A stretch of DNA of 64,000 nt from Uliginosibacterium aquaticum (lineage in GTDB: Bacteria; Pseudomonadota; Gammaproteobacteria; Burkholderiales; Rhodocyclaceae): assembly GCF_012972705.2 (NCBI RefSeq), contig NZ_JABCSC020000001.1, positions 1,302,001 through 1,366,000 of the forward strand, read 5' to 3'. Under the pieces are notes generated by a model. The model saw only the letters and a program-made list of their open reading frames with translations, ran no database searches and was not told the DNA's origin. Shown in pieces: positions 57,023 through 64,000 of this stretch. Position numbers and translations under genes: made by a program. Each line of letters opens with the position of its first letter. Position 1 is the stretch's first letter.

Positions 57023-57460
57023 TCAGGCAAGGTTGATTTTTGCAACACGGCTTGCGTGCCGCCCGCCTTCGAAGGCGGCCTCGAGAAATGCTTCAAGGAT
57101 ATCAATCGCTGTGCCTGCGCCGATGACTCGTGCGCCGAGACACAGGATGTTGGCGTCGTTGTGCTGGCGTGACATGCGCGCACTCAGGGGCTCACTGCAC
57201 ACCACCGCGCGGACGGCCGGGTGGCGGTTGGCCGCGATGGACATCCCGACGCCCGTACCGCAGACCAGGATGGCCTGGTCGATCTCGCCGTTTTCAATGG
57301 CTTTCCCTACCGCGTGGGCGAAGTCGGGATAGTCACAGGAGTCATTTGTGGTGGTGCCAAACTCGCGGACGGACAGGTTGCGTTTCTCGAGCTCTGCCAC
57401 GAGGACCTTTTTCAACTCCAGACCCGCGTGATCGGAGGCGATTCCCAGTCGGTTTGTCAT
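57023..57460 (-). CDS. rpiB: Ribose-5-phosphate isomerase B
   Basis: The 145-residue enzyme interconverts ribose 5-phosphate and ribulose 5-phosphate. It shows LGIASDHAGLELK at the N-terminus, the catalytic Cys in ILVCGTGVGMSIAANR near residue 73, and MSRQHNDANILCLGARVIG near 105. ATG 57460 is chosen; the frame open up to 57769 overlaps prfC and is not part of the family. It follows prfC with about 100 bases between, including an extragenic palindrome. Confidence 0.93.
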   Translation of the reverse strand: MTNRLGIASDHAGLELKKVLVAELEKRNLSVREFGTTTNDSCDYPDFAHAVGKAIENGEIDQAILVCGTGVGMSIAANRHPAVRAVVCSEPLSARMSRQHNDANILCLGARVIGAGTAIDILEAFLEAAFEGGRHASRVAKINLA

Positions 57461-57525
57461 GAGCGCTTCCTTGAAGTATTTGAAGGACGCAGCCGGACTC
57501 AGGGGGCAGCGCCAATGTCGTGTTT

Positions 57526-57554
57526 TGCAGGAGCGGCCAGCGATCGCTCCTGCA
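57526..57554. repeat. REP-like palindrome after prfC
   Basis: TGCAGGAGCG (57526-57535) pairs perfectly with CGCTCCTGCA (57545-57554) over a 9-base loop. The left part GCAGGAGCGGCC recurs at 63138. It starts 5 bases beyond the prfC stop and may end or stabilise the prfC message. Confidence 0.7.
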
Positions 57555-57558
57555 GAGA

Positions 57559-59133
57559 TCAATAGATTTCGCGGGTTTCCAGGAACTTCACATTCGGGTG
57601 TCGCTCCTGTGCCATCTGCAGGTTGACGCGGTTCGGCGCCAGATACACATAGTCGCCCGCACCATCTAGCGCCATGTTGGCCGGCGCCTTGTCGAGCAGG
57701 GCCTTGATGTCGTCGTCCTTGCCGCGCAGCCAGCGGGCGGTGGCCCAGTTGCAGCCTTCGAACACGCACTCCACGCCGTATTCGTGTTCCAGACGGTGCG
57801 CCACTACCTCGAACTGCAGCATGCCGACCGCGCCCAGGATCAGGTCGTTGGAGGCGAGCGGCTTGAAGAGCTGGGTCTGGCCTTCTTCGGCGAGTTGCTG
57901 CAGGCCTTTCTGCAACTGCTTCATCTTCAGCGGATTCTTGATCTGGGCGCGGCGGAAGAGATCCGGCGCGAAGGAGGGGATGCCGGTGAATTTGAGGTCT
58001 TCCCCCTCGGTGAAGGTGTCGCCGAGGCGGATCGTGCCGTGGTTGGGGATGCCGATGATGTCACCCGAATAGGCCACGTCGGTGGTGTTGCGATCCTGCG
58101 CCATGAAGGTGATGGCGTTGTTGATCGCCATGCTCTTGCCTTGCGAGACCTGCTTGATCTTCATGCCGCGCTCGAAGCGGCCCGAGCAGACGCGCAGGAA
58201 GGCGATGCGGTCGCGGTGCTTGGGGTCCATGTTGGCCTGGATCTTGAACACGAAGCCCGAGAACTTGGCTTCGTCCGGCGCCACGACGCGGTGTTCGGTG
58301 GCACGGGCGAGCGGGCGCGGCGAAAGATCGACAATAGCGTCCAGCACCGATTGCACGCCGAAGTTGTTGACGCCGGAGCCGAAGAAGACCGGCGTCTGTT
58401 TGCCGGCCAAGTAGGCTTCGCGATCGAAAGTGTGGGAGGCGCCACGCACCAGTTCCACTTCAATGCGCAACTCGTCGGCCTGATCGCCGATCACTTCGTC
58501 CAGACGCGGGTTGTCCAGGCCCTGGATGATTTCGGAGGTGCCTTTTTCGGCATGCGGGTCGAAGAAGGCGATGCTGTCGTTATAGAGGTGATACACGCCG
58601 CGGAAGCGCTTGCCCATGCCGATCGGCCAGGTCATCGGCGCGCACTGCATGCCCAGCACGGATTCGATTTCATCGAGCAGCTCGATCGGCTCACGGCCTT
58701 CGCGGTCGAGCTTGTTGATGAAGGTGAGGATCGGGGTGTCGCGCAGGCGGCACACGTTGAGCAGCTTGATGGTCTGCGATTCCACACCGTTCACCGAGTC
58801 GATCACCATCACGGCCGAGTCCACGGCGGTGAGCGTGCGGTAGGTGTCTTCCGAGAAGTCTTCGTGGCCCGGGGTGTCGAGCAGGTTGATGATCGCATCG
58901 CGATACGGGAACTGCATCACCGAGGAGGTGACCGAGATGCCGCGCTGCTTTTCGAGCTCCATCCAGTCGGAGGTGGCATGGCGGGCGGCCTTGCGGGCGC
59001 GCACTTCGCCGGCGACCTGGATCGCGCCGCCGAACCACAGCAGTTTTTCGGTCAGCGTGGTTTTACCCGCGTCAGGGTGGGAAATGATCGCAAAAGTGCG
59101 GCGGCGGGCGAGTTCTTGCTGGAGTTCGGTCAT
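57559..59133 (-). CDS. prfC: Peptide chain release factor 3
   Basis: The 524-residue GTPase recycles RF1 and RF2 from the ribosome. The G1 loop [13 protein letters not shown] is at 18-30, with switch elements RGISVTSS, G3 DTPGHEDF and G4 NKLDRE, then domains II and III of the RF3 family ([15 protein letters not shown] near 400). ATG 59133 agrees with the family. It starts the leftward string prfC, rpiB, nucleotidyltransferase and gdx. Confidence 0.95.
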   Translation of the reverse strand: MTELQQELARRRTFAIISHPDAGKTTLTEKLLWFGGAIQVAGEVRARKAARHATSDWMELEKQRGISVTSSVMQFPYRDAIINLLDTPGHEDFSEDTYRTLTAVDSAVMVIDSVNGVESQTIKLLNVCRLRDTPILTFINKLDREGREPIELLDEIESVLGMQCAPMTWPIGMGKRFRGVYHLYNDSIAFFDPHAEKGTSEIIQGLDNPRLDEVIGDQADELRIEVELVRGASHTFDREAYLAGKQTPVFFGSGVNNFGVQSVLDAIVDLSPRPLARATEHRVVAPDEAKFSGFVFKIQANMDPKHRDRIAFLRVCSGRFERGMKIKQVSQGKSMAINNAITFMAQDRNTTDVAYSGDIIGIPNHGTIRLGDTFTEGEDLKFTGIPSFAPDLFRRAQIKNPLKMKQLQKGLQQLAEEGQTQLFKPLASNDLILGAVGMLQFEVVAHRLEHEYGVECVFEGCNWATARWLRGKDDDIKALLDKAPANMALDGAGDYVYLAPNRVNLQMAQERHPNVKFLETREIY

Positions 59134-59153
59134 GGCGTGCGGCTTTCAATCAA

Positions 59154-59167
59154 GGCGCGGATTATAC
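59154..59167 (-). promoter_or_regulatory. Probable -10 region of the prfC promoter
   Basis: Minus strand GTATAATCCGCGCC holds TATAAT (59166-59161), 28 bases before the prfC ATG. It is identical to the 14 bases before prfB. No clear -35 box. Confidence 0.55.
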
Positions 59168-59249
59168 AGAGGCCGCCTGCCGGGCATGCCGGAATTCCGG
59201 TAAGGTCGGCTTCCCGCTGCCCTGGCCGCCTTTCCGTCTCCGCTCCTGC

Positions 59250-60149
59250 ATGTCTTCGCCTATCCGGCTTTCCCGCAATGCCTGGTTGATGCTGCTGATC
59301 TGCATCTTCGGCTGGGGTTTTTCCTGGACCGTGATCAAGTACGCCCTGGCCGAAATTCCGCCGCTGTCTTTCCGTGGCGTGTCGGCTTTCGCGGCCGGCA
59401 TGCTGACCTTGCTGCTGGTCCGCGCCAGTGGTGCTTCGGTGGCGGTGGCGCGTGCGCATTGGCCCAAGCTGGGCATGCTGGCCTTTTTCAACGTGCTGAG
59501 CTGGAACGTGCTGTCTACCTATGGTGTGCTCTACCTGCCCTCGGGCCGGGCGGCGCTGCTGGCCTACACCATGCCGCTGTGGTGCGTACCGCTCTCTGTC
59601 TGGCTGCTGAACGAGCGCCTCGATCCTCGGCGCTGCGTGGCCTTGCTGCTGGGCGGGGCCGGCGTGGCGGTGTTGATGGGGCAGGATGTGCTGGAGCTGA
59701 TGCAGGCGCCGCTGGGGGCGATCCTGATGGTGAGTGCGGCGCTGTGCTGGGCGTGCGGCATGGTGCTGATGAAGCGTTGGGCCCTGCCGCTCGAAACCAT
59801 GCCGCTGACCGGCTGGCAACTGCTCTTGGGCAGCCTGCCGATGCTGCCGGCAGCGGTCTGGGTGGATGGCATTCCGCCACAGCTACCCGGTGCGGGGGCA
59901 CTGGCTGCGCTGGCTTTCAGCGCGCTGGTGACTTTCATGCTGTGTTACTGGGCCTGGAATCGGTTGGTGTTGATGGTGCCAGTGGCGGTGTCCTCGCTTT
60001 CCTCGTTGCTGACGCCGCTGGTGGGTGTGACATCCGGCGCGCTGTTTCTCGGTGAGCAACCCGGCTGGGCTGAAGCCTTGGCCGTATTGCTGATTCTGGG
60101 CGCGGTCGCGGTGATCAATCTGGGAGGCCGGCGTGCGCCTGCAGCCTGA
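59250..60149 (+). CDS. EamA-type drug/metabolite transporter
   Basis: The 299-residue protein has ten hydrophobic segments in two EamA halves (LMLLICIFGWGFSWTVIKYAL at the start; second half from about residue 150, LMVSAALCWACGMVLMKRW). Such proteins export amino acids or metabolites; the substrate cannot be read. Its gene is divergent from prfC and overlaps the next gene by 17 bases, so the two are probably coupled. Confidence 0.88.
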   Translation: MSSPIRLSRNAWLMLLICIFGWGFSWTVIKYALAEIPPLSFRGVSAFAAGMLTLLLVRASGASVAVARAHWPKLGMLAFFNVLSWNVLSTYGVLYLPSGRAALLAYTMPLWCVPLSVWLLNERLDPRRCVALLLGGAGVAVLMGQDVLELMQAPLGAILMVSAALCWACGMVLMKRWALPLETMPLTGWQLLLGSLPMLPAAVWVDGIPPQLPGAGALAALAFSALVTFMLCYWAWNRLVLMVPVAVSSLSSLLTPLVGVTSGALFLGEQPGWAEALAVLLILGAVAVINLGGRRAPAA

Positions 60150-60687
60150 GCGAGTCAGCTTGGCGGCCTTTGCCTGGGGATTGGCGGAGGCCACGCTGTT
60201 TTTCATCGTGCCGGATGTGTTGCTCTCCGGCCTGGCCCTCAAGCAGCCGATGCGTCGGGTGGTGCATGCGTGCGTGTGGGCGCTGGCCGGCGCCTTGCTC
60301 GGTGGGGTGCTGATGTATTTTTGGGGCCGTTTTTCGCCGATGACTGCGCTGGGTGTGCTGCGCGAAATTCCGGCCATTGATCTCGCGATGTGCGAAGAGG
60401 TGACGCGGCAGTTGCGTGAAGACGGGCTCCTCGCGCTCTTCATCGGCCCGCTCACCGGCACGCCTTACAAGATCTATGCAGCGATGGCTGGCGCACTGGC
60501 GCTCAATCCACTGCTTTTCTTTGCGATCAGCATTGCGGCGCGTCTGCTGCGTTTTCTGGTCGTGGCCGGAATGGTGCGGCTGATCTGCCGGGCTTTGCCG
60601 CGCCTGTCGCAAGGAGGGCGGATGGGGCTGTGGGCGGCAGGCTGGCTGGGTTTTTACGGCTGGTATTTCCGCCACTTTGCGGGCTGA
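60133..60687 (+). CDS. YqaA-like inner-membrane protein
   Basis: The 184-residue protein has about five hydrophobic segments and resembles the YqaA/VTT-like group: GLAEATLFFIVPDVLLS near residue 16, GALLGGVLMYFWGR near 54 and the RE-loop-like FIGPLTGTPYKIYAAMAG near 105. Function is unknown. It starts with GTG inside the end of the EamA gene and ends with a 34-base convergent overlap on the HD-GYP gene. Confidence 0.65.
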   Translation: MRLQPERVSLAAFAWGLAEATLFFIVPDVLLSGLALKQPMRRVVHACVWALAGALLGGVLMYFWGRFSPMTALGVLREIPAIDLAMCEEVTRQLREDGLLALFIGPLTGTPYKIYAAMAGALALNPLLFFAISIAARLLRFLVVAGMVRLICRALPRLSQGGRMGLWAAGWLGFYGWYFRHFAG

Positions 60688-62072
60688 GTAGCCGCCAAGC
60701 CGGTCTTCGCTGTGTTTACGAGGCGGTGCGGGTGAGCGCTGCGCAGGGCGGCAAAGCAGTCCGGATCGAGCGCCGTGCCGACGCTCTCGGCCATCATCTC
60801 GAGGGTCTTGTCGATCGGAATGGCGCCGCGATACGGGCGTTCGGCGGTGATTGCGTCGAAGATGTCGGCGGTGGTGATGATGCGGGTCTCCAGCGTGATC
60901 CGCTCCGCCGTGAGGCCATGCGGATAGCCCTTGCCATCGAGCCGCTCATGGTGGGCGCCGGCCACGCTGGCCAGTTCGCGGAAGGCGCCGATGCGGCTGA
61001 GGATCTGCTCGGTGTAGGCAGCGTGCATCTGCACTGCGCGCCATTCGGCTTCATCGAGCTTGCCGGGCTTGTCGAGCACGCTGTTGGAGACGCCCAGCTT
61101 GCCCAGATCATGCAGCAGGGCGGCGCGTTTGAGCCAGCGGCGGCGCTCGGGTGTGAGCCCCATCCGCTCGGCAAGCATGTCGGTGTAGAGCGCTACGCGC
61201 TCGCTGTGGCCGGCGGTGTAGGGGCTCTTCGAGTCGACTACCTGACCGAAGCCGGCGGCGATGTCGTCGAGATAGTCGTCATCGAGCACGACCGAATCCC
61301 TTGCCGGCTCCAGCGCAAACACGGCCTGGTCGATGGTTTCCGATGCCAGTGTCTGCCAGAACTCAGGCGACTGGGCGACGGACTCGAAAGCCTGCACAAG
61401 TTGCGGATCGAACCAGCTGCCGCTGCGCGTGCGCACCTCCTGCTGCGCGGCCGCGGGTCCGTTGGCCGTGAAGAACACGTCGGCGACCTGGGCCAGCAAG
61501 GCGATGCGAGCCAGCAGCGAGATCGCAGGACCGGCGATGCCTAGCGGCTTGCCGCCGCCGTTCCAGTGCTCATCGAGGTGCAGGATGCCGTCGGCCACGG
61601 TTTCATCGAAGCGCAGCTTGCGGGCGATTTCGGCACCACGCTGACAGCGGGTTTCGAATAGCTCGCGGCCGATTTCCTCGCCGTTCTGAAACAGATGAAA
61701 GAGGGAGCGGAAGCGCTCGCTGAGGGAGGCGTGGAGGCCGGTGTGGCGCAGCACGAAGCCGATGATCTGGGTGCTGCGGGTGCCCGCCAGCTTGAAGTCG
61801 CGCTTGAAGGCGAGATCGTCGGTGAGGTAGAGCGCGCAGATCCGTGCCGCGTTGCTGCTGCAGCCCAGGTCCTTGAGCAGCAGAGTGTAGTAGAGCGAGC
61901 GCAGCTGGGCATTGTCCAGCCGCAGCGCATGGCCGATGTGCATGCCGATCCAGCACACGCGCACGCAATGGCCGCGCGGTTGGCCTTCGGTGATGTCCAG
62001 CGCATGGCTCAGCGCGGCCATCAGCTCGGCCAGGGTCAGGGTGTCGGCGGAAAATCTTGCGAAGCGCTCCAT
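60654..62072 (-). CDS. Tandem HD-GYP protein (N-terminal copy degenerate)
   Basis: The 472-residue protein has two HD-like halves. The N-terminal half (about 15-210) keeps GHCVRVCWIGMHIG but reads LLLKDLGC in place of LLHDIG and DEHWNGGGKPLG in place of HHERxDGxGYP, so metal sites are broken. The C-terminal half (about 275-440) has GHSERV, ALLHDLGKLG, HHERLDGKGYPHG and DIFDAITAERPYR, a complete HD-GYP site. It should hydrolyse cyclic di-GMP, with the first half perhaps regulatory. The ATG is inside a hairpin (62071-62093). Confidence 0.85.
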   Translation of the reverse strand: MERFARFSADTLTLAELMAALSHALDITEGQPRGHCVRVCWIGMHIGHALRLDNAQLRSLYYTLLLKDLGCSSNAARICALYLTDDLAFKRDFKLAGTRSTQIIGFVLRHTGLHASLSERFRSLFHLFQNGEEIGRELFETRCQRGAEIARKLRFDETVADGILHLDEHWNGGGKPLGIAGPAISLLARIALLAQVADVFFTANGPAAAQQEVRTRSGSWFDPQLVQAFESVAQSPEFWQTLASETIDQAVFALEPARDSVVLDDDYLDDIAAGFGQVVDSKSPYTAGHSERVALYTDMLAERMGLTPERRRWLKRAALLHDLGKLGVSNSVLDKPGKLDEAEWRAVQMHAAYTEQILSRIGAFRELASVAGAHHERLDGKGYPHGLTAERITLETRIITTADIFDAITAERPYRGAIPIDKTLEMMAESVGTALDPDCFAALRSAHPHRLVNTAKTGLAATQPAKWRKYQP

Positions 62073-62093
62073 TCCTGCCTTAACGGCAGGAAT
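62071..62093 (-). promoter_or_regulatory. Hairpin covering the start codon and ribosome binding site of the HD-GYP gene
   Basis: ATTCCTGCC (62093-62085 on the minus strand) pairs with GGCAGGAAT (62079-62071). The 3' arm includes the AGG likely to be the ribosome binding site and the first two bases of the ATG at 62072-62070. Loop GTTAA. If formed in the message it would limit initiation. Confidence 0.6.
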
Positions 62094-62114
62094 GCCTTCA
62101 GGCCTGAGGAGTGA

Positions 62115-63095
62115 CTATGTGAAAAAGTAGCGCACCAGATGGAAGAAGACCGGCGCGGAGAAGCACACAGAGTCCAGCCGGTCGAGCATCCCGCCGTGGC
62201 CTTCGATCATGTGCCCCCAGTCTTTCACGCCGCGGTCGCGCTTGATGGCGCTCATCACCAGCCCGCCGAAGAAGCCCATCAGCGTGATCGCCAGCGCCAT
62301 GCCGGCAGCCTGCCAGGGCGTGAAGGGGGTGATCCAGAACAGCGCGGCGCCCAGTGCCGTGGCGCTGCCCAGCCCGCCGAGGAAGCCGGCGATGGTCTTG
62401 GAGGGCGAGAGGTTCGGCGCGATCTTGCGCCGGCCGAAGAGCTTGCCCCACACGTACTGCAGCACGTCGGAGGACTGCACGACGATGATCAGGAACACCA
62501 CCAGCAACAGGTTGCGTTCCTCGTAACCGGCGATGTTCAGCGCGAGCAGGGCCGGCACATGCGAGATCGCATACACGCAGATCATCAGTCCCCATTGGGT
62601 CTGGGTCGCACGCGCGAGGAAGTTCGTGGTGTCCTGCCCGAGGCAGGCCAGGCAAGGCATCAGCAGGAAGGCATAAACCGGGATCAGGATCGAGAACATG
62701 CCGTACCAGTTCTGCCACACAAACACATACTGCAGCGGCAGGAACACGAAGAAGCAGGCCAGCAGCGCGTAGTGGTCGCCGCGCCGGGTGTTCGTGAGGG
62801 TGATGAACTCGCGTAGGGCGAAGAAGGAAATCAGCCCGAAGAGCACGACCACCCCGGTCTGCCCGCCGAGCAGCGCGATGCCGATCACGGCCACCATCAC
62901 CCACCAGGCATTGGTGCGTGCCACCAAATTGGCAACCACGCCGTTGTCGCGACCCAGCTTCCAGCGCAGTAGCCAGCCGATGAGGCTGGCGAGGAGCAGC
63001 ACCGCACCGATGCCCATGAACAGATGCAGGGTGGCTTCGCGCGCGGCTTCGGGAACCTGGTTAGGTATGCTTTGCAGGGAAGTGGTCAGGCTCAT
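62115..63095 (-). CDS. Phosphatidate cytidylyltransferase (CdsA family)
   Basis: The 326-residue membrane protein has about eight helices and the CDP-diglyceride synthase signature near the C-terminus: SAIKRDRGVKDWGHMIEGHG followed by GMLDRLD. It should form CDP-diacylglycerol from CTP and phosphatidate. ATG 63095 (MSLTTSLQS) is preferred over 63137, which lies in the REP-like hairpin region. The protein is longer than core CdsA at its N-terminus, and with plsC nearby it may be a second, accessory enzyme (compare E. coli YnbB). Confidence 0.85.
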   Translation of the reverse strand: MSLTTSLQSIPNQVPEAAREATLHLFMGIGAVLLLASLIGWLLRWKLGRDNGVVANLVARTNAWWVMVAVIGIALLGGQTGVVVLFGLISFFALREFITLTNTRRGDHYALLACFFVFLPLQYVFVWQNWYGMFSILIPVYAFLLMPCLACLGQDTTNFLARATQTQWGLMICVYAISHVPALLALNIAGYEERNLLLVVFLIIVVQSSDVLQYVWGKLFGRRKIAPNLSPSKTIAGFLGGLGSATALGAALFWITPFTPWQAAGMALAITLMGFFGGLVMSAIKRDRGVKDWGHMIEGHGGMLDRLDSVCFSAPVFFHLVRYFFT

Positions 63096-63137
63096 GATTG
63101 GTTTTGGTGAGAGCGGCCATCGGCCGTGAAGGTTCAT

Positions 63138-63164
63138 GCAGGAGCGGCCTCTGGCCGCTCCTGC
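63138..63164. repeat. REP-like palindrome between plsC-like and cdsA-like genes
   Basis: GCAGGAGCGGCC (63138-63149) pairs perfectly with GGCCGCTCCTGC (63153-63164) over TCT. The first arm matches the element at 57527. A smaller CGGCC-AT-CGGCCG palindrome lies beside it near 63113-63125. Confidence 0.75.
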
Positions 63165-63171
63165 CCCCGGA

Positions 63172-63789
63172 TCAATGTTGCGGCATCATCGCCAGCACGG
63201 CTTCGCGCGCCCGCAAGAGAAAATCCGCCTTGGCCTCTTCCGCACCTAGTGCCAGCGGCGTACCGAAACTCAGCACGCACACCAGCGGCACTGGCAGCAG
63301 ATTGCCCTTGGGCATTACGCGATTCAGATTCTCCATGCGCACCGGCACCAGCTCGACCTGTGGATTGTCACGCGCCAGGTGATACAGGCCGCCCTTGAAG
63401 GCCTGCATCTCGCCATCGAGCGAGCGGGTGCCCTCGGGGAAAAAGATCAGTGAGTCGCCTGCATCCAGCGCTGCCTGCAGCGGCGCCAGCGGGCTCACGC
63501 CGGGCTTGGGTTTGCGTTCCACCAGCACGCCGCGGAATACGCGATGGATCAGGTAGCGCCGCAGTGCGGAGGCGCCCCAGTAGTCGGCGCCGGCCACCGG
63601 CCTCGTGCGGTAGCGGATGGCCGGTGGCAGCATCGCCCACAGCAGCAGGAAATCAAGATGGCTGGAATGATTGGCGAAGTACAGGCGCTGTTGCGCTTCG
63701 GGTCTACAGCCCAGCCAATTGGCATAGGCGCCGGTAAGCAGGCGGGCCAGCGCGATCAGGAAAAGTCCGGCGAAACGATCAAGCCACAT
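63172..63789 (-). CDS. 1-acyl-sn-glycerol-3-phosphate acyltransferase (PlsC family)
   Basis: The 205-residue protein shows the acyltransferase box NHSSHLD (HX4D) near residue 40, RPVAGADYWG, and the glycerol-phosphate-binding FFPEGTRSLDGEM near 120. An N-terminal hydrophobic stretch (FAGLFLIALARLLTG) would attach it to the inner membrane. It should acylate lysophosphatidate or a related lipid. The ATG overlaps the end of the preceding gene by 11 bases. It lies 77 bases upstream of the cdsA-like gene, so acylation and CDP activation are adjacent steps. Confidence 0.88.
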   Translation of the reverse strand: MWLDRFAGLFLIALARLLTGAYANWLGCRPEAQQRLYFANHSSHLDFLLLWAMLPPAIRYRTRPVAGADYWGASALRRYLIHRVFRGVLVERKPKPGVSPLAPLQAALDAGDSLIFFPEGTRSLDGEMQAFKGGLYHLARDNPQVELVPVRMENLNRVMPKGNLLPVPLVCVLSFGTPLALGAEEAKADFLLRAREAVLAMMPQH

Positions 63790-64000
63790 ACAGGAAGCCG
63801 CTGGCGGCCAGCACGAGAATGAGTTGTGCGCATACTACCGCAGCCAGTCGTACGACCAGTTTCCGCGTGGCCGCTGCGCGCTGGGCCAGATCGCGGACAT
63901 CCGTGCCCTGGCGCAAGCCCAGCTGGCTCAGCGCGGCGTCGAAATCCGGCAGGGCCCTGGCCTCCTGCTCATGCGTGGCGATCAGCTCGAAGGCGGCTGC
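63779..64000 (-). CDS. Partial gene, C-terminus of an unrecognised membrane protein
   Basis: A minus-strand frame open from the window edge ends at TGA 63781-63779 and gives 73 residues. They begin AAFELIATHEQEARALPDFD and end with a membrane helix (LAAVVCAQLILVLAASGFLYVA). The 11-base overlap with plsC indicates a shared operon. The family is not recognisable from this tail; a phospholipid-related enzyme would fit the context but is not shown. Confidence 0.65.
   Translation of the reverse strand, partial: AAAFELIATHEQEARALPDFDAALSQLGLRQGTDVRDLAQRAAATRKLVVRLAAVVCAQLILVLAASGFLYVA

Noticed and set aside
57784-59289. Long plus-strand open frame opposite prfC
   Set aside because: Antisense shadow of a conserved gene; repetitive His/Asp/Gly composition typical of reverse frames in GC-rich DNA. 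The same holds for 39955-41688 opposite lysS and 44171-45856 opposite mksB.

Overview
The window is high-GC bacterial chromosome. Gene content and product style (release factors, lysS, mksBEF, TPS secretion, REP-like palindromes, catecholate genes) fit a betaproteobacterium, possibly Rhodocyclales; that is an inference from protein flavour, not a measured placement. No rRNA, CRISPR array or intact insertion sequence was found.

Region 1 (1-16.6 kb) is an iron-uptake and catecholate siderophore locus. A probable divergent partial gene (1-40) and a Fur-box-like site precede an ABC importer (binding protein, permease, ATPase), a DUF2218 protein, a Fes/IroE-type esterase and a free-standing NRPS condensation domain. 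A second Fur-box-like site sits between an exporter of the EntS type and entC-entE-entB-NRPS-entA; a Sfp-type phosphopantetheinyl transferase converges on entA. The NRPS is C-A-T-TE, but its adenylation pocket does not read as serine. With two related condensation domains, the better guess is a bis-catecholate of a diamino acid (azotochelin or myxochelin type) rather than enterobactin.

Region 2 (17.0-21.3 kb) is a leftward redox operon (SDR, Old Yellow Enzyme, cytochrome b561, pirin-like) divergent from a LysR regulator. Region 3 (22.2-34.1 kb) is a CDI/two-partner system: cdiB, a 3246-codon cdiA ending in an Endonuclea_NS_2-type nuclease, and a YezG-type immunity gene.

Region 4 (34.1-39.2 kb) is a scrambled accessory segment. 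It holds an 875-bp second copy of internal cdiA sequence, a gene fragment, a probable truncated group II intron, a run of strong hairpins, an unknown small gene and a tyrosine integrase beside the 3' end of a tRNA-Ser(CGA). It looks like the integrase end of an island.

Region 5 (39.2-64.0 kb) is mostly core: xpt, lysS, a GGDEF protein, a MukBEF-like mksF-mksE-mksB condensin operon without a nuclease partner, prfB with its programmed frameshift, a membrane histidine kinase, an exported ATP-dependent DNA ligase, a LysR/MFS pair, a DUF2252 protein, prfC-rpiB-nucleotidyltransferase-gdx, two membrane proteins, a tandem HD-GYP protein, and a phospholipid block (cdsA, plsC and a partial gene).
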